From the NCBI GenBank assembly GCA_947165805.1, contig CAMVBT010000017.1, positions 1-16,862 on the forward strand: 16,862 nt of DNA. Direction: 5' to 3'. The translations under genes and the position numbers were made by a program. Positions 1-5,840 of the stretch are shown in pieces (position 1 is the stretch's first letter; each line of letters starts with the position of its first letter). The notes below the pieces were generated by a model. That model was given only the letters and a program-made list of their open reading frames with translations, was not told the DNA's origin and did not search any database. The stretch is from an uncultured Clostridia bacterium (GTDB taxonomy: Bacteria > Bacillota > Clostridia > Oscillospirales > Ruminococcaceae).

Positions 1-306
1 TATGACTATCCTTGTGAATGACGTGAGCATCACAAGGAACGAGGGGGCGACCGACAGAATGGTGATTATCAGGATCACCTCAAGGGACTGTGAGCCGTCA
101 ATGCCGATGAGCTGCTTGAGCAGCGAATCATCGACTGGCTCGGTGCCGGGGTTCCCCGCGAGCACCTCGGTCTCGGCATCGCCCTCCGCGGCGCCCAGCG
201 CCGACGCTGTGACGCATATCACCGACAGCAGCAGACACGTCACGACAAAGGATATGATGAACCTGATAAAATACTTACTGTTCTGTTTTATCGTTTCCCT
301 GACCAT
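1..306 (-). CDS. fliP: FliP, flagellar type III export gate protein (N-terminal part, cut by window edge)
   Basis: FliP is a core membrane protein of the flagellar export gate (FliP/FliQ/FliR). The first 102 residues are visible; the rest lies beyond position 1. They show a basic start, a hydrophobic signal-like segment at about residues 13-39 (FliP is one of the few flagellar membrane proteins made with a cleavable signal peptide), an acidic periplasmic stretch, and the family signature SVAPSFLVMLTSFTRIVI at residues 85-102. The ATG at 304-306 was chosen because an AAAGGA Shine-Dalgarno lies 8 nt upstream and the frame continues directly into the signal segment. The gene overlaps the end of fliO by 32 bp, which suggests translational coupling. 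fliQ, fliR and flhB would be expected next, but that is outside the window. Confidence 0.93.
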   Translation of the reverse strand, partial: MVRETIKQNSKYFIRFIISFVVTCLLLSVICVTASALGAAEGDAETEVLAGNPGTEPVDDSLLKQLIGIDGSQSLEVILIITILSVAPSFLVMLTSFTRIVI

Positions 307-664
307 TGCCGTTATCCTTTCCCGTGCCTTTATTCCTTTTCATTACCTCGGCAAACGCGGCGGCGAATGACATTCCGCCCTGCGCTTCGGGGGATGACTG
401 CTGGGCATAGTATTCCTCCGGGCTCATATCTATGTCGGCGAGCTTCTCGATATGCTGTCCCGTAACGCCGACGAGCATGAGCTTACCGGCGACGCACACG
501 ACAACAAGCATACCGTCTCTTCCGAGCGATACCCTGTCGATGACCTTCATTCGATTCCCGTTGACGTATCCGAGCCCGCCGTTCAGCTTCTTCATCGCAT
601 AGACAAGTATGAAGAACAGCCCGAGTACGCCCGCAAGGGAAAGGATCATCCAGATCCATTCCAT
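275..664 (-). CDS. fliO: FliO, flagellar export apparatus assembly protein
   Basis: A 129-residue protein with one N-terminal membrane segment (about residues 4-23), then a short basic stretch and a small beta-rich domain containing VSLGRDGMLVVVCVAGKLM, the usual FliO (FliZ in B. subtilis naming) core. FliO is a chaperone-like scaffold for FliP complex assembly in the membrane. The C-terminal tail (about residues 85-129) is hydrophilic, Gly/Asn/Lys-rich and probably disordered. The ATG follows the cheY stop by 6 nt and has no strong Shine-Dalgarno, so translation is probably coupled to cheY. The position between cheY and fliP matches the B. subtilis fla/che order. FliO diverges fast in sequence, so the call rests on domain layout plus position. 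Confidence 0.85.
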   Translation of the reverse strand: MEWIWMILSLAGVLGLFFILVYAMKKLNGGLGYVNGNRMKVIDRVSLGRDGMLVVVCVAGKLMLVGVTGQHIEKLADIDMSPEEYYAQQSSPEAQGGMSFAAAFAEVMKRNKGTGKDNGNGQGNDKTEQ

Positions 665-670
665 ACCGGA

Positions 671-1033
671 TCAGCCGAGTATCTTCGTTACTGTCGCTAT
701 AATTCTGTCGGGCTTGAACGGCTTTACGATGAAGTCGAGCGCGCCGAGCTTGATAGCCTCGACGACCATGGCTTCCTGACCCATGGCGCTGCACATTACG
801 ACCTTTGCCGCGGGATTCATCTTCTTGATGTCCGCGAGAGCCTCGATACCGGTCTTGTTGGGCATTGTGATGTCCATGATGACGAGATCGGGCTTCTCGG
901 CTTCGTAGGTCTGGCACGCGATAGCGCCGTCCGCAGCCTCAAGGATATTCGTATATCCGTTCTTGGTGAGTGTGTCCTTGATGAGCATTCTCATGAAAGC
1001 CGCATCGTCGACCAGTAAAATCTTCTTGTCCAT
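671..1033 (-). CDS. cheY: CheY, chemotaxis response regulator
   Basis: A stand-alone 120-residue receiver domain with no output domain. The acidic pocket is D9/D10, the phospho-acceptor is D54 (in LVIMDITMPN), the switch hydroxyl is S82 (VMCSAMGQ) and the conserved lysine is K104 (FIVKPFKP). Phosphorylated CheY docks on switch-complex peptides to alter motor rotation. The gene lies between the switch gene fliY and fliO, as in B. subtilis, so it is a motor-dedicated regulator rather than a random receiver protein. An AAGGAG ribosome site lies about 9 nt upstream of the ATG. The gap to fliY is 6 nt. Confidence 0.96.
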   Translation of the reverse strand: MDKKILLVDDAAFMRMLIKDTLTKNGYTNILEAADGAIACQTYEAEKPDLVIMDITMPNKTGIEALADIKKMNPAAKVVMCSAMGQEAMVVEAIKLGALDFIVKPFKPDRIIATVTKILG

Positions 1034-1039
1034 AGCTGT

Positions 1040-2422
1040 TTACTCCTTATTAATTGAATCCATAAGTTTAGATTTGATTATTTCCGTTATCCTGACGGCG
1101 AAGTTATCGTCTATGACGACTATATCGCCCTTGGCGATAAGGTTGCCGTTGACTATTATATCGACGGGAGCTCCCGCCTGACGCTCGAGCTCGATTATCG
1201 TGCCCTGCGTGAATTCAAGTATTTCCTTGACCTTGCGCCTTGCGGTGCCTATCTCGACTGATATCTCGAGAGGCACACCCATGAGCAGCTGGAGGTTGGT
1301 CTTCTGCTCGCCCGAGAGCTGCATATCCGGAGCGTCGAACTGATTGAGCTGCGCGTTCTGGAGGTTCATGGGCTGAGGCTGCTGATAGCCGTAGGGCATC
1401 TGCGGCATGGCTCCCTGCGGGTAACCGTACGGCATCTGCGGCATGGCTCCCTGCGGGTAGCCGTATGGCATCTGCGGCATAGCGCCCTGCGGGTAGCCGT
1501 ATGGCATCTGCGGCATTCCCTGCTGCATCTGCGGCATACCGGGCATTCCGCCCATCTGGGACATATCGGGCATGGGCTGCTGCATCTGCGGCTGAGCGGG
1601 TGCTGCCGGAGCTCCTCCGCCCTGCATCGCCGCGAACATCGCGTCCATTTCCGCCTGCGACATCGTACCGCCGCCTCCGCCGGAAGCTGCCGGTTCCGGA
1701 GCGGCCGCTCCGCCTCCCGCCATTGCGGCGAACATCGCGTCCATCTCCGCCTGCGTCATCGTACCGCCGCCTCCGCCGGAATCCGCGGCGGGCTCGGGTA
1801 CGGGCGGGGTCTCGTCCTCATCTGCCGTGCCGAGCACCTTGCGCGCTATATAGCCCGCGAGTTCGAGCGTGAGTATCGAGGCGAACTCCGATTTGATGAC
1901 GCCGTCGATCGTCAGGTCAAAGTATATCGCGACGACCTTTTCATCGGGCTCGAAGGTCTGCACCTCACTGAGGTCAATATTTTCCATTATGTACGGCGTC
2001 GGCGTGGAGATATCCACCACGATGCCGAGGAAATCGGACAGCGCGGTCGCGCTGGCTCCCATCATCTGGTTCATTACCTCGGACACGGCGCTGATATTCA
2101 GCTCGTCGAACTCGAAGTCCGGCGTCACCTCAAGGGGCTGGCCCATGAGCTGATTGAGTATCATCTGCACGTCGTCCTGGCGAAGCACCATCAGGTTGTT
2201 TCCCGAAAGACCTCTTACATATTCTATTTTGACGCAGACGGCGGGCTCCAGCTTATCGTATTGGAGCATATCGTCCGCTCTGACGACTTCCACTCTCGGA
2301 GTAGTGATCCACACCTTGGCGCTGAGAAGCTCGGAGACCGCGGTAGCAGCGCTTCCCATGCTTATATTCATGACTTCGCCCAGGGCGTCCTTCTCCATCT
2401 CGGAAAGGTCTGTCACAGCCAT
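1040..2422 (-). CDS. fliY: FliY, flagellar switch protein with CheC-like phosphatase and FliN domains
   Basis: A 460-residue switch protein, longer than B. subtilis FliY (about 378). Residues 1-200 are CheC-like and hold two intact CheY-P phosphatase signatures of the form (D/S)-x3-E-x2-N-x22-P: D12/E16/N19/P42 and S111/E115/N118/P141. Residues 205-370 are a low-complexity linker with two copies of GTM(T/S)QAEMDAMFAAM after five glycines, then a Met/Gln/Pro-rich tract with about four tandem copies of MPQMPYGYPQGA. Residues 375-455 are the FliN/SpoA domain (LLMGVPLEISVEIG...VVIDDNFAVRI). It should sit in the cytoplasmic C-ring and remove phosphate from CheY-P. B. subtilis FliY carries its CheY-P-binding peptide at the N-terminus; here the protein starts directly with the phosphatase domain and similar peptides lie in the linker. 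GAGG of the ribosome site overlaps the end of fliM, 3 nt upstream. Confidence 0.93.
   Translation of the reverse strand: MAVTDLSEMEKDALGEVMNISMGSAATAVSELLSAKVWITTPRVEVVRADDMLQYDKLEPAVCVKIEYVRGLSGNNLMVLRQDDVQMILNQLMGQPLEVTPDFEFDELNISAVSEVMNQMMGASATALSDFLGIVVDISTPTPYIMENIDLSEVQTFEPDEKVVAIYFDLTIDGVIKSEFASILTLELAGYIARKVLGTADEDETPPVPEPAADSGGGGGTMTQAEMDAMFAAMAGGGAAAPEPAASGGGGGTMSQAEMDAMFAAMQGGGAPAAPAQPQMQQPMPDMSQMGGMPGMPQMQQGMPQMPYGYPQGAMPQMPYGYPQGAMPQMPYGYPQGAMPQMPYGYQQPQPMNLQNAQLNQFDAPDMQLSGEQKTNLQLLMGVPLEISVEIGTARRKVKEILEFTQGTIIELERQAGAPVDIIVNGNLIAKGDIVVIDDNFAVRITEIIKSKLMDSINKE
1386..1516 (-). repeat. 36-bp in-frame tandem repeat in fliY linker
   Basis: Three full units (1386-1421, 1422-1457, 1458-1493) and a partial fourth (1494-1516) repeat with a period of 36 bp and only a few, mostly silent, differences. 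Each encodes the 12-residue unit MPQMPYGYPQGA. The high DNA identity suggests recent expansion by slippage or unequal recombination, so copy number may differ between strains. Related degenerate MPQM/MQQ motifs continue to about 1590. Confidence 0.95.
1613..1780 (-). repeat. Duplicated CheY-binding-like peptide cassette in fliY linker
   Basis: Two near-identical copies (1709-1780 and 1613-1684) of a 24-residue cassette, SGGGGG-TM(T/S)QAEMDAMFAAM-(A/Q)GGG, spaced 32-33 residues apart. The core (T/S)QAEMDAM resembles the (S/T)Qxx(I/M)DAL peptide at the N-terminus of FliM proteins; the fliM of this window begins MAETLTQEQIDALL. The glycine flanks look like flexible tethers. Confidence 0.88.
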
Positions 2423-2425
2423 AAA

Positions 2426-3415
2426 TCAAACCTCGCTTCTGTAAACATTTTCGATCTTTACCGCTTTGTTCTGGTTGAAAGAACCGAGTTTTCCGTCGAA
2501 CCACACCTTGCTGCCGATCCTGAGCTTCACATTGCTTTCGATGCTCATATCGAGCGGTATGATATCGTCTATCTGGAGATTGAGCACATCGTACACATCG
2601 AGGGAGGTCTTGCCGAGCACCGCGGTGATATCCAGCGATGTCTCATTCAGTGCCTTCATGATGTTGTCGCGGCGCTCCTGCTCTCTTACCGCGTCAAATT
2701 TCCGCGTAGTTCTTACGGATCTCGTCATATATTTCTGCATGACCTCATCGAGCGTGAGCACGGGCATACAGATAGTTATTATCGTTTTTGTGTCGTTGAC
2801 GGTGGCTTCGAGCGCCACGAGTATCATCGTATCGTCGTAATCGACCGCCGAATAGACTCGGGAGTTCGTTTCGATGTTCACGACGGTGGGATTTACCTCA
2901 AGGTACGGCTCCCACGGCTCACGGAGCAGCGCCGCCATATTGTTTATTATCTTGTCGATTATGCTGACCTCTATCTCGGTGAAATCCCTGTCGGCGTCCT
3001 TGTATTCGCCTCTGCCGCCGAGAAGTCTGTCGATCAGCGTATATGTAAGCGAGTTTGAAAGCTGGACTATCGAGGTCACGGTGCCTATATCGTCATCGTG
3101 TATCCCGAGATCGAGCGTTCCCATCATTACATAGTCCGGAAGCGCGTTGTTGAACTCGAAATACCGCTGTTCTTCAATGGAAGCGAGCGTTACCTTGCAG
3201 TATAGTCTTAAAAGTCCCGTAAGATACGAAGAAAGAAGTCTGGCGTAGTTGTCGAAAATGCTGTCGAGTATCTTTATGCGCTCTTTTGTGAATTTCTTCG
3301 GCGCCCGGAAGTCATATTCCTTGACATCCGGCTCCTTGCTGCTCTCGACGACTCCGCCGTTCATCGCGCTGCTTAAAAGCGCGTCTATCTGTTCCTGCGT
3401 AAGGGTCTCAGCCAT
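2426..3415 (-). CDS. fliM: FliM, flagellar motor switch protein
   Basis: A 329-residue protein of normal FliM length. The N-terminus LTQEQIDALL (residues 5-14) is the canonical CheY-P docking peptide. YDFRAPKKFTKERIKILD (about 34-51) and the following ARLLSSYLTGLLR begin the CheC-like middle domain (about 45-230), which contacts FliG. The C-terminal SpoA domain (about 250-325) pairs with the FliN-type domain of FliY to build the lower C-ring. Ribosome site AGGTGAGGTGAG lies just upstream of the ATG. The gene follows motB after 60 nt with no intervening fliL, and its stop is 3 nt from the fliY start, so the two ring subunits are probably translated in step. Confidence 0.96.
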   Translation of the reverse strand: MAETLTQEQIDALLSSAMNGGVVESSKEPDVKEYDFRAPKKFTKERIKILDSIFDNYARLLSSYLTGLLRLYCKVTLASIEEQRYFEFNNALPDYVMMGTLDLGIHDDDIGTVTSIVQLSNSLTYTLIDRLLGGRGEYKDADRDFTEIEVSIIDKIINNMAALLREPWEPYLEVNPTVVNIETNSRVYSAVDYDDTMILVALEATVNDTKTIITICMPVLTLDEVMQKYMTRSVRTTRKFDAVREQERRDNIMKALNETSLDITAVLGKTSLDVYDVLNLQIDDIIPLDMSIESNVKLRIGSKVWFDGKLGSFNQNKAVKIENVYRSEV

Positions 3416-3475
3416 TCAAATCTCACCTCACCTTCTGCTTTGAAACTTATCCCTATCCGGTACCGCCGGGAGGTC

Positions 3476-4534
3476 TTATTCCGCGGCTGCCTCCGTTTCC
3501 TCGGCAGCGGGCTCTTCCGGTTCCTGGAGTATGGATTCCGGTATCTCCGATATCGGTATGCTGTATGCAGGTCCCGTATAATCGTCATTGTCGTCCTGCT
3601 GGCCGACCACTGCGTCCGCGTACTTGCCGTCGAGGCCGTCGATGATCTGCTGCACGGTATCGTCGGAGGTGCCGCCGTAAACGTCGGTGCGGTCGATTAT
3701 ATCGGAATGTGAATACTCGATGCCGTAGTCGTACATCAGCATATCCTGGATAACCTCGGTATCCTCCGCGGCTATCTCGTTTCTGGTGATTACCAGCTCG
3801 ACGCGGCGGTTCTGGGCTCTGCCCTCCTCGGTGCTGTTATCGGCGATCGGGTCGTGCTGGGCTCTGCCCTCTACAACGAACTTGTTGCTGTCCACAACGA
3901 CGTTGAAGTCCATATACTTCGTGACCGAGCTTGCTCTTGCCGCGGAAAGGTCCCAGTCGTTGACGACCGAGAAGCCCACATCGGCAGTATGCCCCTGCAC
4001 TCTGACGGATTTCACATAATCGCTTATCGCCTTTATACCGGGCATTACCGTGCGGAGAGCCTTCTTGCCGCTCTCTTTGAGCACGGCGCTGTCGCCGTCG
4101 AACATTATTGCGTTGTCAAATCTGATGTTTATGCGGCCCGCGGAGCTCTGCGAAACGCTTATCGAGCTTGAGAACTCGCTTTCCGACACGGCTCTCGACG
4201 CCCAAGCGAAAAGCTCGTCAAAGTTATTCGGCAGTCCGAGCGAATCCTTCTCGGTGTTATGCTGTGTACCTTCGCCGTTATTGGCGGGTATATCGCTGTT
4301 GCCGTCATCGGACGACTTGCTGTCACCCGCGTCGATGTCCTCCATTACGAACGGGTTGATATACTGACCCTGGCTGTTGAAGGACTGGAATATATACTGG
4401 AATTTGGTCTCGTCCGGTGTCGACGCCGCGTACAGAAGCACGAAGAAGCACATCAGCAGCGTTACCATGTCGCCGTAGGTGGACATCCACTCATCGACGC
4501 CGGTATGTATGATCTTGACTTTTTTCTTTGCCAT
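3476..4534 (-). CDS. motB: MotB, stator protein with OmpA-like peptidoglycan-binding domain
   Basis: MotB anchors the stator to peptidoglycan and carries the ion-binding aspartate. One membrane segment (about residues 21-37) contains D22 in STYGDMVTLLMCFFVLLYA, the Asp that binds the proton. Residues 65-105 are an acidic, Ser/Asn-rich linker. The OmpA/MotB domain spans about 135-250, with QGHTAD, the NDWDLSAARA helix and AQNRRVEL expected for the peptidoglycan site. A further tail of about 98 residues (255-352), acidic and ending QEPEEPAAEETEAAAE, goes well beyond the usual end of MotB. The strongest purine tract (AAAGGAGAGG) lies about 25 nt upstream of the ATG, which is far, and no better in-frame ATG exists; the start fits the family (MAKKK...). 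A promoter lies in the 153-nt gap to motA. Confidence 0.95.
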   Translation of the reverse strand: MAKKKVKIIHTGVDEWMSTYGDMVTLLMCFFVLLYAASTPDETKFQYIFQSFNSQGQYINPFVMEDIDAGDSKSSDDGNSDIPANNGEGTQHNTEKDSLGLPNNFDELFAWASRAVSESEFSSSISVSQSSAGRINIRFDNAIMFDGDSAVLKESGKKALRTVMPGIKAISDYVKSVRVQGHTADVGFSVVNDWDLSAARASSVTKYMDFNVVVDSNKFVVEGRAQHDPIADNSTEEGRAQNRRVELVITRNEIAAEDTEVIQDMLMYDYGIEYSHSDIIDRTDVYGGTSDDTVQQIIDGLDGKYADAVVGQQDDNDDYTGPAYSIPISEIPESILQEPEEPAAEETEAAAE

Positions 4535-4630
4535 TCTCTTTGACAGGCAGACGCCGGGTGCCTCTCCTTTCGCGTTTTTTTGTGAGCCTTACCTTATCGG
4601 CGCTGTCGGCACCGGGCAGGGGAATAATAT

Positions 4631-4659
4631 ATTATACCATAAAAACAGGCGTTTTGCAA
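4631..4659 (-). promoter_or_regulatory. Internal SigA-type promoter upstream of motB
   Basis: On the minus strand a TTGCAA box (4654-4659, 4/6 to consensus) and a perfect TATAAT (4631-4636) are separated by exactly 17 nt, with an extended -10 (TGGTATAAT). A-tracts upstream (4661-4675) resemble an UP element. TGCAA (4655-4659) and TTGCA (4667-4671) also form a dyad over the -35 box. The predicted start near 4624 gives a leader of about 90 nt before motB. This would allow motB-fliM-fliY-cheY-fliO-fliP to be transcribed independently of the hook genes. Confidence 0.72.
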
Positions 4660-4687
4660 TATTTTTTTGCATTTTTCCGCCCGGGCA

Positions 4688-5455
4688 TCAGCCGCCCGCG
4701 CCTTCTTCCTTCTTTGCCGACTTCGGCATCATGAATTCGAGCTTTTCCTTTATCATTCGGGGGTTCGAGCCGGCGGCTATCGCCATTACGCCCTCGATTA
4801 TTATCTGCATACAGAATACCTCGTCGTCGTGAGCGTTCTTCAGCGAGGTCGCGATAGGGGTGAAGATGACGTTCGCGAACAGTGAGCCGTAGAACGTCGT
4901 GATAAGCGCGGTAGCCATGGCCGGACCGAGGTCACCGCCGTCGAGGTTCTGGAGCATGATAACGAGTCCGACCAGCGTTCCTATCATTCCGAACGCCGGA
5001 CACAGGCTCGCGCCCTTCTCGAAAAATCCGCGGTTCGCTTCGTGACGGGCTTCGAGGAACTCCAGCGAGCCCTCGAGCATCTCTCTTACCTTTGCCGAGT
5101 CGTTGGCATCGACGATGAGCATGAGGCTCTGCTTCATGAACGGGTCGTCGCATTTGTTCGCGCTGTCTTCCAGAGCGAGAAGTCCCTTGCTTCGCGCCGT
5201 ATTGGCGAATTCAACTATCTGGTCTATGTACTTCTGCGGATCGTACTTCTGCGGCATTATCGCGAGAATGAACAGCTTGGGAAGCGTTTTCAGCAGCGAG
5301 AGCGGCGAAAGTCCGATAAGTACGCCGAACGTACCTCCGACCGTGATCATCAGCGACGGGACATCTATGAACCAATCGAGCTGTCCTCCTTGGAATATAC
5401 CGAACAGGATAAGTCCGAAGGCCAGCACCCAGCCTATGATAAGTGTAATATTCAA
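4688..5455 (-). CDS. motA: MotA, stator ion-channel protein
   Basis: A 255-residue MotA with four membrane segments (about residues 4-22, 34-52, 155-170 and 183-202) and a cytoplasmic loop between the second and third. Conserved features are the loop charges in ARSKGLLALED (R88, E96), P153 in LCPAFGMIGTLVGLV and P200 in SLFANVIFTPIA, the two prolines flanking the proton path. It forms the stator with MotB and generates torque against FliG. The start is TTG (5453-5455): GGAGG lies 8 nt upstream, and no ATG or GTG with a ribosome site precedes the first membrane segment. The 113-bp gap to flbD holds no clear gene, promoter or terminator, only a small GCCGC/GCGGC stem without a T-run. Confidence 0.96.
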   Translation of the reverse strand: MNITLIIGWVLAFGLILFGIFQGGQLDWFIDVPSLMITVGGTFGVLIGLSPLSLLKTLPKLFILAIMPQKYDPQKYIDQIVEFANTARSKGLLALEDSANKCDDPFMKQSLMLIVDANDSAKVREMLEGSLEFLEARHEANRGFFEKGASLCPAFGMIGTLVGLVIMLQNLDGGDLGPAMATALITTFYGSLFANVIFTPIATSLKNAHDDEVFCMQIIIEGVMAIAAGSNPRMIKEKLEFMMPKSAKKEEGAGG

Positions 5456-5568
5456 AATATTTTCCTCCGGTCATTTATTTTTTCTCACAGCAAATCCCGC
5501 ATAAACCCGGATACCTGCCGCTTTAACGCGGCGAAGCATTCGGGATCACACGGTAATAAGAGCATTAT

Positions 5569-5778
5569 TCAGCCTTCCCGCGGGTTTTCTCTGATCCTTG
5601 CGTGACAGGCACGGTTGAAACCGACGATCTTTCCCATTATCTCATTCAGGGATTCCTGAACGATATAACTGTTGCCGTTCACCATATTCACTACGGTATC
5701 GGGGGACTCCACAACATTCTCTATATGCGCCTCATTCAGCATTATATCCTTGCCGTTGAGTTTAGTCAGTATTATCAT
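5569..5778 (-). CDS. swrD: FlbD/SwrD family flagellar protein
   Basis: A 69-residue protein beginning MIILTKLNGKDIMLN, with the typical PDTVVNMVNGNSYIVQESLNEI core of the short FlbD family found between flgE and motA in Firmicutes and spirochetes. The B. subtilis member SwrD raises motor torque and is needed for swarming; the mechanism is not settled. It is small, soluble and has no signal peptide. An AAGGA site 6 nt from the ATG supports the start. This family is unrelated to the Caulobacter transcription factor also called FlbD. Confidence 0.92.
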   Translation of the reverse strand: MIILTKLNGKDIMLNEAHIENVVESPDTVVNMVNGNSYIVQESLNEIMGKIVGFNRACHARIRENPREG

Positions 5779-5804
5779 ATCTTATCCTTACATAAACCGC
5801 CTAT

Positions 5805-5828
5805 GCGGTGAGGGAAGACCCCCACCGC
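5805..5828 (-). other. Intercistronic stem-loop between flgE and flbD
   Basis: GCGGTG (5805-5810) pairs with CACCGC (5823-5828), followed by one mismatch, a GGG/CCC stem and an AAGA loop (plus-strand reading). It lies 12 nt after the flgE stop. No T-run follows on the minus strand, so it is more likely an mRNA-stabilising or processing hairpin than a full intrinsic terminator. Confidence 0.65.
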
Positions 5829-5840
5829 TGCGGATGATTA

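Noticed and set aside
1386..1516. CRISPR array
   Set aside because: The 36-bp repeats are contiguous with no spacers and lie in frame within fliY, so they are a coding tandem repeat.
4594..4601. A GCCGATAA sequence (minus strand) resembling a sigma-28 -10 box upstream of motB
   Set aside because: At 15 nt upstream there is CCTG rather than TAAA, so no -35 element supports it; the SigA-type promoter nearby is much better.
5471..5539. A 22-codon minus-strand frame between flbD and motA
   Set aside because: No Shine-Dalgarno precedes its ATG and the peptide has no recognisable feature; position alone is not enough to call a gene.
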